Shown here one piece after another: positions 16,343 to 24,746 of a DNA stretch of 34,975 nucleotides (positions are counted from its first letter, which is position 1; every line of letters begins with the position of its first letter). The DNA lies in assembly GCA_945862265.1 (NCBI GenBank), contig CAMAXP010000045.1, positions 1-34,975 on the forward strand. The letters are read 5' to 3'. Origin of the DNA: Bordetella parapertussis (GTDB lineage Bacteria > Pseudomonadota > Gammaproteobacteria > Burkholderiales > SG8-39). The position numbers were made by a program, and so were the translations under genes. The notes under the pieces were generated by a model, which had not been told where the DNA came from, searched no databases, and worked only from the letters and a program-made list of their open reading frames with translations.

Positions 16343-18462
16343 CAGATGAGCATCCCGTTTTGGGCTGCGATATCACGCAGCAGTTTCGGCGGCGAAAACC
16401 GCTCGCCGAGTTTTGCAGCCAGCTCGTCGGCACGCGCGACAAATTTCGCCGCGCCAATGTTGTTCACGTACTGCAGCGCCCCGCCGGTCCACGCCGGGAA
16501 GCCGATGCCGAAGATCGAGCCGATATTACCGTCACCCACGTTGGTGAGGACGTTTTCCTCCAGGCAGCGGGCCGTCTCGATCGCCTGTCGGTACAGGATG
16601 CGCTCCTTGAGCTCCTCGAAGTCATAGGTGACGCCGGGCTTGGCAAAGGTCTTCGCGAGTGCCGGCCACAGGAACTTCCTCCCCTCCTTGGGGTACTCAT
16701 AGAAACCGCCACCGCCCGCGCGGCCGGGGCGCTTGAACTCCTTGACCATGCGCATGACCACTTCCTGCCCGGGAGGCGAAACATAGGTTTTTCCTTCGGC
16801 CTCCATATCGGCCTTGGTCTGCTCCATGACATGCAGCGACAGGGACATTGACGTCTGGTCGATCACCTCGAGCGGGCCGACCGGCATGCCGGCCAGGCGC
16901 CCGGCGGCTTCGACGATCGCCGGCGGGATGCCCTCGGACAGCATCGAGCAGCCTTCCATGACAAAGGTGCCGAAGGTGCGGCTGGTGTAGAACCCGCGCG
17001 AATCGTTGACCACGATGGGCGTCTTGCCGATCGCAAGCACGTAGTCGTAGGCGCGTGCCACAGTCTCAGGCGAAGTCTTCGCGCCCTTGATGATCTCAAC
17101 CAGCGGCATCCTGTCCACCGGCGAGAAGAAGTGCAGCCCGATGAAGTTCTCCGGCTTCGCCGAGGCGGCGGCAAGGCCGGTGATCGGCAGCGTCGAGGTG
17201 TTGGACGCAAATACTCCGCCTGCAACGAGCTTCGGCTCGGACTCCTTGGTCACCTGCGCCTTCAGGTCGCGCTTCTCGAACACGGCCTCGATGATCAGGT
17301 CGCAGCCGGCGAGATCGTCGACGTTTGCCGTCGGCGTGATCAGCCCGAGGGCGTCGAGCGGGCGCTTCCGCTTGGTGAGGATGGTCTCCGTGTAGGACTT
17401 GCCCTTCTCGGCCGCCTCGAGGGTCACGTCTTTCAGCACGCACGGGATGCCGCGCGTTGCCGTCGCAAAAGCGATGCCGCCCCCCATCATGCCCGCGCCG
17501 AGGATGCCGACTTTCGCGGGCTTCCATTTCGGGACATCCTTGGGGCGCGACGCACCGCTCTTGATCGCGTTCAGGTTGAAAAAGAACGCCGAGATCATGT
17601 TCTTGGCGACCTGCCCAACGGCGACCTTGGCGAGGTAGCGGGATTCGACCCGCATCGCGGTGTCGAAATCGACGTACGCGCCTTCGACCATCGCGGACAG
17701 GATCGCCTCCGGCGCCGGGTACAGGCCGCGGGTCTTCTCGGTCAGCATGGCAGGCGCAACCGCGAGCATCTGAGAGATCGCCGGGGAGCTCGGGGAGCCG
17801 CCGGGCATCCGGTAATCCTTGGCGTCCCACGGCTGCACCGGGGACGGGTTGGCCTTGATCCACTCGCGCGCCATCGACATTGCGTTGGCTGCGTCCTTGG
17901 CCAGCCCCTGCAGCAGCCCGAGCTTGGCGGCCTCCGCCGGCTTCATCAGTTTGCCTTCGATGAGGTACGGAAAAGCGGCCTGCAGTCCGAGCAGGCGGGT
18001 CATTTTAGTGATGCCGCCCGCGCCGGGAATGAGGCCCAGCGTGACTTCGGGGAACCCGAGCTGGATCTTCGGGTCATCCACGCAGATGCGGCAGTGCGCG
18101 GCCAGCGCGATCTCGAACCCGCCGCCCAGCGCAGTGCCCGCAATCACCGCGACCACGGGCTTGCCGAGTTTCTCGAGCCGACGGAAATCCGCCTTGACCG
18201 CCTCGATGCCCTCGAACATCTTCGGCGCATCGGCCGCGGTGAGTTTCACCACTTCCTTCAATTCGGCGCCGGCGAAAAAGGTCTTCTTGGCCGAGGCGAG
18301 GATCACACCGTCGAAGGTCTCCTTTTCCTTCTCCAGCCGCGTGATGTTTTCGGTGAACGCAGCCTTCCAGGCCGCGGACATGGTGTTGACGGAGCCCTCG
18401 GGGGCGTCGAACGTGAGCGTGACGACGCGGTCCGCTCCCAACTCGTATCGGATCGGGGACAT
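16342..18462 (-). CDS. Fused enoyl-CoA hydratase / 3-hydroxyacyl-CoA dehydrogenase (FadB/FadJ/PimF-like)
   Basis: This 706-aa bifunctional enzyme carries out hydration of trans-2-enoyl-CoA and NAD-dependent oxidation of the 3-hydroxyacyl-CoA. The hydratase domain (about 1-190) has oxyanion segments FFAGAEL and GTALGGGFE, with catalytic Glu117 and Glu139 (LGFPEVTLGLIPGAGG). A linker leads to the dehydrogenase domain starting KVGILGAGMMGGGIA (about 317-331), with catalytic HFFSPVDRMPLVE, and two C-terminal helical domains. The length matches FadB, FadJ and PimF. Start and stop each overlap neighbours by 1 nt (TGATG with thiolase and with the nitronate monooxygenase gene). With thiolase and the paired dehydrogenases it completes a beta-oxidation spiral. 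Confidence 0.94.
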   Translation of the reverse strand: MSPIRYELGADRVVTLTFDAPEGSVNTMSAAWKAAFTENITRLEKEKETFDGVILASAKKTFFAGAELKEVVKLTAADAPKMFEGIEAVKADFRRLEKLGKPVVAVIAGTALGGGFEIALAAHCRICVDDPKIQLGFPEVTLGLIPGAGGITKMTRLLGLQAAFPYLIEGKLMKPAEAAKLGLLQGLAKDAANAMSMAREWIKANPSPVQPWDAKDYRMPGGSPSSPAISQMLAVAPAMLTEKTRGLYPAPEAILSAMVEGAYVDFDTAMRVESRYLAKVAVGQVAKNMISAFFFNLNAIKSGASRPKDVPKWKPAKVGILGAGMMGGGIAFATATRGIPCVLKDVTLEAAEKGKSYTETILTKRKRPLDALGLITPTANVDDLAGCDLIIEAVFEKRDLKAQVTKESEPKLVAGGVFASNTSTLPITGLAAASAKPENFIGLHFFSPVDRMPLVEIIKGAKTSPETVARAYDYVLAIGKTPIVVNDSRGFYTSRTFGTFVMEGCSMLSEGIPPAIVEAAGRLAGMPVGPLEVIDQTSMSLSLHVMEQTKADMEAEGKTYVSPPGQEVVMRMVKEFKRPGRAGGGGFYEYPKEGRKFLWPALAKTFAKPGVTYDFEELKERILYRQAIETARCLEENVLTNVGDGNIGSIFGIGFPAWTGGALQYVNNIGAAKFVARADELAAKLGERFSPPKLLRDIAAQNGMLI

Positions 18463-19667
18463 CAGACGCGTTCGATGATGGTTGCGATGCCCATGCCGCC
18501 ACCGACGCACAGCGTGGCCAGCCCGTAGCGCAGCTTCCTGCGTTCGAGTTCGTCGATCAGCGTCCCGATGATCATGGCGCCCGTGGCGCCCAGCGGGTGG
18601 CCCATGGCGATGGACCCGCCGTTCACGTTGACCTTCTCCTCGGGCACGCCCATCTCCCTCATGAATTTCATCGGCACCACGGCAAAGGCTTCGTTGATCT
18701 CGAACAGGTCGATCTGGTCAATGCTGAGGCCGGCCTTGGCCAGGGCCTTGCGCGCGGCGGGCATGGGGCCCGTCAGCATGATGGTGGGATCCGCGCCTGA
18801 GAGTGCAGTGGCAACCACTCGCGCGCGCGGCGTGAGTCCGAGCTGCCTGCCCTTTGTTTCCGACCCGATCAGTACGGCGGCCGCGCCATCGACGATGCCG
18901 GAGCTGTTGCCTGCCGTGTGCACATGCTTGATGCGCTCGACCTGCGGGTAGCGGCGCAGTGCCACGGAGTCATAGCCCATCGCGCCCATCTGCTCGAACG
19001 AGACCTTGAGCGAGGCGAGGCCCTCCATCGTGGTATGCGGCTTGATGAACTCGTCCTCGCCGAGGATGAGGTCGCCGATGCCGTCCATCACGGGCACGAC
19101 GGAATTCTTGAAGAGACCCGCCTCACGCGCCTTGGCGGCTTTCTTCTGCGAGCGCAGCGCAAAGCTGTCGATATCGTCGCGCGAAAATTCCTCGAGCGTC
19201 GCGATCAGGTCGGCGCTGATGCCCTGCGGGATGAACGCCGTATCCAGCGCAGTCTCCGGGTCGCAGGCCCACGCACCGCGGTCGGTGCCCAGCGGCACGC
19301 GCGACATGGACTCCACGCCGCCGGCGACCACGAGGTCTTCCCAGTCGGAGCGCACCTTTTGCGCGGCCATGTTCACCGCCTCAAGACCTGAGGCACAGAA
19401 GCGGTTGAGCTGCACGCCCGAAGCGTGGAAGTCCCAGCCCGCGGCCAGCGCCGCCGTCTTGGCGATGCACGAGCCCTGCTCGCCCACCGGCGTCACGCAG
19501 CCCATGACCACGTCGTCCACCTGCGAGGTGTCGAGGTCGTGGCGCGATTGGAGTGCCTTCAGGATCCCGGTCAGCAGCGTGATCGGCTTCACCTCATGCA
19601 GCGACCCGTCCCGCTTGCCCTTGCCGCGCGGGGTACGCAGCGCCGAATAGATGAATGCCTCAGCCAT
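18462..19667 (-). CDS. Acetyl-CoA acetyltransferase / 3-ketoacyl-CoA thiolase
   Basis: This 401-aa thiolase has acyl-accepting Cys91 in NRFCASG, His357 in [10 protein letters not shown] and Cys387 in LCVGGGMG, so the full catalytic triad is present. The N-terminus ([28 protein letters not shown]) is typical of the family. A GGGAG-like site precedes the ATG at 19667. It is 12 bp after the upstream acyl-CoA dehydrogenase stop and overlaps the hydratase/dehydrogenase start. It performs the last, chain-shortening step of beta-oxidation. Substrate chain length is unknown; by context a pimB-like role in dicarboxyl-CoA or alicyclic-derived acyl-CoA oxidation is possible. Confidence 0.94.
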   Translation of the reverse strand: MAEAFIYSALRTPRGKGKRDGSLHEVKPITLLTGILKALQSRHDLDTSQVDDVVMGCVTPVGEQGSCIAKTAALAAGWDFHASGVQLNRFCASGLEAVNMAAQKVRSDWEDLVVAGGVESMSRVPLGTDRGAWACDPETALDTAFIPQGISADLIATLEEFSRDDIDSFALRSQKKAAKAREAGLFKNSVVPVMDGIGDLILGEDEFIKPHTTMEGLASLKVSFEQMGAMGYDSVALRRYPQVERIKHVHTAGNSSGIVDGAAAVLIGSETKGRQLGLTPRARVVATALSGADPTIMLTGPMPAARKALAKAGLSIDQIDLFEINEAFAVVPMKFMREMGVPEEKVNVNGGSIAMGHPLGATGAMIIGTLIDELERRKLRYGLATLCVGGGMGIATIIERV

Positions 19668-19679
19668 GGCCGTCTCCCT

Positions 19680-20834
19680 TTATTTGATCTCGCCCAGGCC
19701 GATCGACCTGGAGATGACTTCCTTCATGATCTCGTTCGTGCCGCCGTAGATCCTCTGTACCCGCGCGTCCACGTAGGCGCGCGAGATGGGGAACTCCCAC
19801 ATGAACCCGTAGCCACCATGCAGCTGCAGGCATTCGTCGATGACCTTGCACTCCAGGTCGGTGACCCAGTACTTGGCCATTGCGGCTGTGGCCGCGTCGA
19901 GCTTGCCTTCCAGCAGGAGTTCGATGCACTTGTCGACGAACACGCGGGCGACCTGCGCCTCGGTGGCGCACTCAGCCAGCTTGAACCGCGTGTTCTGGAA
20001 CCCCGCGACCGGCTTGCCGAAGGCCTTGCGCTCGCGCACGTAGTCCTTCGTCCATTCGATCGCGGCCTCGGTCTTGGCGATCGCACCGATCGCGATCTGC
20101 ATGCGCTCCCACGGAAGCTCCTGCATCAGGTACACGAAGCCGTTGCCCTCCTGGCCGAGCAGGTTCTCGGCAGGCACCTCGACGTTGTCGAAGAAGAGTT
20201 CCGCGGTGTCCTGTCCCTTGAGGCCCATCTTCTTCAGGCGCCGGCCCTTGGAAAAGCCCTTCATCGAGGTGTCCACGACCACGAGGCTGGTACCTTTCGC
20301 TCCCTTGGCGGGGTCGGTCTTCGCCACCACGATCACCAAATCCGCGTTCCAGCCGTTGGTGATGAAGGTTTTCGAACCGTTGAGGATGTACTTGTCCCCC
20401 TGCCTGATTGCGTTGGTCTTGACCGACTGGAGGTCGGATCCCGCGCCGGGTTCGCTCATGGCGATGGCGCCGATCCATTCGCCGGCGGCCATCTTCGGCA
20501 GGTACTTCTTCTTGAGTGCCTCGCTGCCGTAACGGTTCAGGTAGGGCGCGACGATCTCCGAATGCAGGCCGAACCCCAGCGTGGAGTTGTTGGCGCGCGC
20601 CTGCTCCTCGATCAGGATGATGCTGTAGAGCTTGTCGGCGCCGGAGCCGCCATAGTCCTCCGGCATGCTCGCGCAGAGAAATCCGTTGGCGCCCGCCTTT
20701 TTCCAGACATCTCGGTCGGCGTAGCCCTGTTCCTGCCAGCGCTCGTCGTTGGGTTTGACTTCCTCGTCCATGAACCGGCGGACGCTGTCGCGGAAGGTTT
20801 CGTGCTCGGAGCCGAACAGGGTGCGCGGGATCAT
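19680..20834 (-). CDS. Acyl-CoA dehydrogenase, LCAD-like
   Basis: This 384-aa flavoprotein shows the family blocks MSEPGAGSDLQS, NGSKTFITNG and the C-terminal IYGGTNEIMKEVISR. The latter has Gly where medium- and short-chain enzymes carry the catalytic Glu (YEGT). As in long-chain and isovaleryl-type enzymes, the base would instead be a Glu in helix G; the QELPWERM segment (Glu243) fits that position. The ATG at 20834 starts the recognisable family sequence; upstream in-frame codons do not. It lies 55 bp after the BamE-like lipoprotein gene and 12 bp before thiolase. Preference for longer or branched substrates is inference. Confidence 0.9.
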   Translation of the reverse strand: MIPRTLFGSEHETFRDSVRRFMDEEVKPNDERWQEQGYADRDVWKKAGANGFLCASMPEDYGGSGADKLYSIILIEEQARANNSTLGFGLHSEIVAPYLNRYGSEALKKKYLPKMAAGEWIGAIAMSEPGAGSDLQSVKTNAIRQGDKYILNGSKTFITNGWNADLVIVVAKTDPAKGAKGTSLVVVDTSMKGFSKGRRLKKMGLKGQDTAELFFDNVEVPAENLLGQEGNGFVYLMQELPWERMQIAIGAIAKTEAAIEWTKDYVRERKAFGKPVAGFQNTRFKLAECATEAQVARVFVDKCIELLLEGKLDAATAAMAKYWVTDLECKVIDECLQLHGGYGFMWEFPISRAYVDARVQRIYGGTNEIMKEVISRSIGLGEIK

Positions 20835-20889
20835 GGCTGTAACCTGTGGGAAAGGATTCGGGCCGGCACACGCACCGGCGGGAAGCGGG

Positions 20890-21306
20890 TTATTCGCGCC
20901 GCCGCACCTTCGCCGCGGCCGACTTGGCCGGATCCTCGAGCCACTCCACGCGCCGGAAGAAATTCTCGCAGCTGCCTTCGGCGCGATTGCCGTAGGTGTG
21001 GATGCCCGCGACCCGCGTCGCATAAAAGTACACCGTAAGGAAGGCGTCGGCGCGCTCCTGGCTGTTGGAGGTCTGGCACCACAGCCAGGCTTCCTGGTTG
21101 CCTTCGTAGAGGCGATTGCGCGGCGGACCCATGAGGTACTGCACCTGGGCCTTGGTCATCCCGAACTCGACGTCCGAGACCTTGGCGTTGAACTTGTACA
21201 GTTCCTGGTCGGGCTGCAGGCCGCTGAGGGCGCTGCTGCAGCCGGCCAGGCCGGCTGCAATGGCAACCAGCGCCAGCCGGCGAACCCAGGCAGGGACGAT
21301 CGGCAT
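20890..21306 (-). CDS. Small lipoprotein with SmpA/OmlA (BamE)-like domain
   Basis: This is a 138-aa protein. The signal peptide with lipobox LAGC places the lipidated Cys at residue 23. The mature part has VSDVEFGMTKAQVQYLMGPP, the pattern of BamE-like domains (a GMT-x-x-x-V-x-x-LMG-P stretch), then a strand-rich region with WLWCQTS and YFYATRVAGIHTYG. It is not the housekeeping BamE by context: it sits between two acyl-CoA dehydrogenase genes, 13 bp after one and 55 bp before the next. Function is unknown. An envelope protein helping substrate entry, or an unrelated passenger, are both possible. Confidence 0.72.
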   Translation of the reverse strand: MPIVPAWVRRLALVAIAAGLAGCSSALSGLQPDQELYKFNAKVSDVEFGMTKAQVQYLMGPPRNRLYEGNQEAWLWCQTSNSQERADAFLTVYFYATRVAGIHTYGNRAEGSCENFFRRVEWLEDPAKSAAAKVRRRE

Positions 21307-21319
21307 TGCTTTCGGCGGG

Positions 21320-22447
21320 CTAGGCCGAGAACCGCTCTAGGTGGTGGTCGATATCGCCGAACTGCTGCGCGATCATCGTGAGCCGGCGGAACGTGTGGCT
21401 GACCTTCATCTCCTCGGTCATGCCCATGCCTCCATGCAACTGGATGGACTCCTGGCTGACGTGCCTGCAGGCTTCCGAGATCCGCACCTTGGCGGCGGAC
21501 ACGAGGCGCTTCCTTTCTGCCGCGTCCTTCTCCGAGTCCACCTTGTCGCAGGCGAGGCAGGCCATGGACTTGGCCTGCTCGTAGCTGATCACCATGTCGA
21601 CCATGCGGTGCTGCAACGCCTGAAAGGCACCGATGGGCACGCCGAACTGCTTGCGGGTCTTGATGTACTCGAGCGTTGCGTCGTTCGCGGACTTGATCGC
21701 TCCGACGGCCTCGGCGCAGACCAGCGCCGTGCCGTAGTCGACAACTTCCTCGATCAGCGCAAGCCCTTCGCCTTCCTTGCCGATCAGCGCATCCGCGGGC
21801 ACCGACACGCCCTTCAGCGTAATGTCGCAGGCGCGCAGTTCGTCTACGGTGCGATAGCTCTTCATCGTAATGCCCGGGGCTTTGGCATCGACGAGGAACA
21901 GGCTGATGCCCTTGGCATCGGCGTCCGCGCCGGATGTGCGTGCGGAGACCACGATCTTGTCGGCGCACGGCCCGTGCACGACGACGCACTTCTCCCCGGA
22001 GAGCACGTAGCCCGCGCCCGACTTCGTGGCATGCGCAGCGACGCGGGCGAGGTTGTAGCGGGCGCCCTTCTCCGTCTGCGCGAACGCGATCTTCAACTTG
22101 CCTTCGACCACGAGGGGCAGGATCGCCTTCTTCTGTGCATCGCTCCCGCCGCGCGCAACGAACTGTGCGCCCATGACCGTGGACAGGAAGGGCTCGACCA
22201 CGAGCCCTTCGCCGATGGACTCCATGATGCCCATCATGTCCAGCGCACCGCCGCCGAAGCCATCGTAGTCGGGCGAGACCGGCAGTCCGAGCAGGCCCAT
22301 CTCGGCCAGGGTCGCCCAGACCGAGTCGCTGTAGCCGTTGGCCGAGCCGACGATCTTCTTGCGCGACTCGAAATCGTAGTCCTTGCCGACAAAGCGCTTG
22401 ACCGAGTCGGCCAGGAGTTGCTGTTCTTCGTTGTAATCGAAATTCAT
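21320..22447 (-). CDS. Acyl-CoA dehydrogenase, PimD-like (small subunit type)
   Basis: This is a 375-aa protein. The N-terminus MNFDYNEEQQLLADSVKRFV and the C-terminal HVSQESIQLHGGMGMTEEMKVSHTFRRLT are typical of the group annotated as pimeloyl-CoA dehydrogenase small subunit. The YEGT catalytic motif is absent; the protein ends with QQFGDIDHHLERF. Such proteins are usually encoded next to a larger partner, as here: the PimC-like gene ends 10 bp upstream. AAGGAG precedes the ATG at 22447. The two probably form one heteromeric dehydrogenase, although subunit partnership is inferred from gene order. In Rhodopseudomonas palustris the equivalent pair belongs to the pim operon for dicarboxylic acid degradation. 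Confidence 0.85.
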   Translation of the reverse strand: MNFDYNEEQQLLADSVKRFVGKDYDFESRKKIVGSANGYSDSVWATLAEMGLLGLPVSPDYDGFGGGALDMMGIMESIGEGLVVEPFLSTVMGAQFVARGGSDAQKKAILPLVVEGKLKIAFAQTEKGARYNLARVAAHATKSGAGYVLSGEKCVVVHGPCADKIVVSARTSGADADAKGISLFLVDAKAPGITMKSYRTVDELRACDITLKGVSVPADALIGKEGEGLALIEEVVDYGTALVCAEAVGAIKSANDATLEYIKTRKQFGVPIGAFQALQHRMVDMVISYEQAKSMACLACDKVDSEKDAAERKRLVSAAKVRISEACRHVSQESIQLHGGMGMTEEMKVSHTFRRLTMIAQQFGDIDHHLERFSA

Positions 22448-22457
22448 GTTTGTCTCC

Positions 22458-23654
22458 TTACAGGCCGAGGGACATCTTGGAGATGATGTTCCTCTGGATT
22501 TCGTTCGAACCGGCGTAGATGGTGGTCTTGCGCGTGTTGGCGTAGCGCGGCGTGAGCGACGCCGTGAAGGCGTCGAAAGCCTCCGCGTGGTCCACCGGCT
22601 TGAACGGCTGCGCCATCGGGCCCACCGCCTGCATCATCAGCTCGGTGAGCGACTGCTGGATCTCGGTGCCCTTGATCTTCAGCATCGAGACATCCGCTCC
22701 GGGCGGCTGGCCCGTGCGGCGCATCTGGTCGAGGAACCTGAGGTTGGTGATCTCGAGGGCCATCAGCTCGATCTCGACCTTCGAGAGCTTGTCGCGAAAG
22801 CGGACATCGTCGAACAGCGACCCACCGTCCTTCGACTGCTTGGCAACGAACTCCTTCAGCTTGGCCAACTCGCGCTTGGACACGCCGATGCGGCCGGTGT
22901 TCATGCGCTCGTGACCAAGCAGGTACTTGGCCACCGTCCACCCCTTGTTCTCCTCGTAGACCAGGTTTTCGACGGGCACCTTGACGTTCTCGAAGAACAC
23001 CTCGTTCACCTCGTGGCCGCCGTCCATCAGGATCAGCGGGCGAACGGTGACGCCCGGCGTCTTCATGTCGATCAGCAGGAACGAGATGCCTTCCTGGCGC
23101 TTGGAGGCGCCCGAGTCCGTGCGCACGAGGCAGAAGATCCAGTCGGCGTAGTGGCCGAGCGTGGTCCAGATCTTCTGGCCGTTGACGAGGTAGTGGTCGC
23201 CGCTGCTATCACTGCCTCGTTCGGCCTTGGTCTTCAGCGACGCCAAGTCGGAACCGGAGCCCGGCTCGGAGTAGCCCTGGCACCAGAAGTCGTCTGCGTT
23301 GTAGATGCGCGGCAGGAAACGCTTCTTCTGCGCCTCGGTGCCGAATTTGTGCAGCACTGGCGCGCACATCGAAAGGCCGAACGGCACCAGCGGCGGCGTG
23401 CCGGCGTAGCCGCATTCCTCCTCGAATATGTACCGCTGCACCACGTTCCAACCGTTGCCGCCCCACTCCTTGGGCCAGGACGGCGCGATCCAGCCCTGCT
23501 TGGCGAGGATCTTGTGCCAGCGCACCAGGTCGTCCCTCGACAGGTGCTCGTGGCCGGCGACCTTGTCGGACAGGTCGGCGGGCAGGTTCTTGGCGAGCCA
23601 GCCGCGCACTTCGTCGCGGAACGCGAGCTCTTCGTTCGAATAATTGAGATCCAT
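22458..23654 (-). CDS. Acyl-CoA dehydrogenase, PimC-like (large subunit type)
   Basis: This 398-aa flavoprotein has GYSEPGSGSDLASLKT, VNGQKIWTTLGHYADW and the C-terminal YAGSNEIQRNIISK. The NGQKIWTT and AGSNEIQRNI versions are typical of the PimC/FadE17-like group acting on dicarboxyl-, steroid- or alicyclic-derived acyl-CoAs. The Glu of YEGT is replaced by Ala. The ATG at 23654 has AGGAGACAGCC just upstream. It leads the beta-oxidation module; 94 bp separate it from the enoyl reductase gene upstream on the same strand, so a promoter could lie there, though none is obvious. Confidence 0.86.
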   Translation of the reverse strand: MDLNYSNEELAFRDEVRGWLAKNLPADLSDKVAGHEHLSRDDLVRWHKILAKQGWIAPSWPKEWGGNGWNVVQRYIFEEECGYAGTPPLVPFGLSMCAPVLHKFGTEAQKKRFLPRIYNADDFWCQGYSEPGSGSDLASLKTKAERGSDSSGDHYLVNGQKIWTTLGHYADWIFCLVRTDSGASKRQEGISFLLIDMKTPGVTVRPLILMDGGHEVNEVFFENVKVPVENLVYEENKGWTVAKYLLGHERMNTGRIGVSKRELAKLKEFVAKQSKDGGSLFDDVRFRDKLSKVEIELMALEITNLRFLDQMRRTGQPPGADVSMLKIKGTEIQQSLTELMMQAVGPMAQPFKPVDHAEAFDAFTASLTPRYANTRKTTIYAGSNEIQRNIISKMSLGL

Positions 23655-23748
23655 GGCTGTCTCCTGACTTGTATCGCGGACGTTGTCGATTCGCCGGTCA
23701 GGCGCGGCCTTTTCGAACTGCGGCGCTGCCCGGAGGGGATGGGCTAGT

Positions 23749-24738
23749 TTAGCCCAGAGCGTAGTCCACGACCATCCTCCCGACGGCTTTTGCGTCGATC
23801 AGGTCGTTGAACGCCCCGGGCAGTTCCGAAAACCGGATCGGCCGCGCAATCCTGGCGAGGTGCCGCGGCTTCAGGTCGGTGGCCAGACGCTCCCAGATCC
23901 GGTTCCGCAAGGGCATCGGACTGTTGGCGTTGACGCCGATCAGGCGCACGCCGCGCAGGATGTAGGGCAGCACACTGCCCTTGAAATCAATACCCCCCGC
24001 ATTGCCAAACGCGGCAATTACACCGTCGTTCTGCATGGTGCGGGCGAGCCACCCGAGTTGCTCCCCGCCGACGGAATCGACCGCCCCCTGCCACATGGGC
24101 TTTTCCAGTGGCCGGGTGCCGAATTCGTAACTTTTCCGGTCAATCACCTCCGCCGCACCGAGGGAGCGGAGGTATTCGGCCGCCTCCGGTTTGCCTGACA
24201 GCGCGACGACTTCGTAGCCCCGGCCCGCAAGCAGGTCGATGGCGACGGACGCTGCGCCGCCGGTCGCCCCATTGACGAGCACCTTGCCCCTGCCCGGCAC
24301 GAGGCCGTTGAGTTCCATGAGGTCTACGGACAAGGCGGCGGTGTATCCCGCGACACCGATCGCCGCCGTTTCAAACGAAGTGAGCGCTTCTGGCACTTTG
24401 ACCAGCCAATCCGCCGGGAAGCGATTCACCTCCTGGTAGCCGCCATCGTGGTCGGCACCGATCCCGAAACCGTGCGCGATCACCCTGTCGCCCGGCTTGA
24501 AGCGCGGGTCGGCTGATTGCGTCACCTCCCCGCAAACGTCGATGCCGGCGGTGCACGGAAAGCGCGTGACGATCTTCGCCTTCCCGAGCGCGGTCAACGC
24601 ATCCTTGTAATTGACACTTGCAAACAGTGACCGGACCACGACGTCGCCGCTGTCGAGCTCCTCGCTGGACATATCGGTGAACCGGCCGATGCCGAACCTG
24701 CCTTCCTGCTGGACGCGAAACGCGCGAATCGTTGGCAT
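23749..24738 (-). CDS. YhdH/AcuI-type NADPH-dependent enoyl (acryloyl-CoA) reductase
   Basis: This 329-aa zinc-free MDR protein starts MPTIRAFRVQQ and has SVNYKDALTALG near residues 41-52, GIDVCGEV, GVAGYTAALSVDLME, the nucleotide site NGATGGAASVAIDLLAGRGY and DSVGGEQL. This matches the YhdH/AcuI group, in which AcuI reduces acryloyl-CoA to propionyl-CoA. The ATG at 24738 is 8 bp downstream of the SDR stop. In-frame upstream codons read through the SDR region and were discarded. In this context it may detoxify or saturate a short unsaturated acyl-CoA. Confidence 0.86.
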   Translation of the reverse strand: MPTIRAFRVQQEGRFGIGRFTDMSSEELDSGDVVVRSLFASVNYKDALTALGKAKIVTRFPCTAGIDVCGEVTQSADPRFKPGDRVIAHGFGIGADHDGGYQEVNRFPADWLVKVPEALTSFETAAIGVAGYTAALSVDLMELNGLVPGRGKVLVNGATGGAASVAIDLLAGRGYEVVALSGKPEAAEYLRSLGAAEVIDRKSYEFGTRPLEKPMWQGAVDSVGGEQLGWLARTMQNDGVIAAFGNAGGIDFKGSVLPYILRGVRLIGVNANSPMPLRNRIWERLATDLKPRHLARIARPIRFSELPGAFNDLIDAKAVGRMVVDYALG

Positions 24739-24746
24739 GTGTGTGC

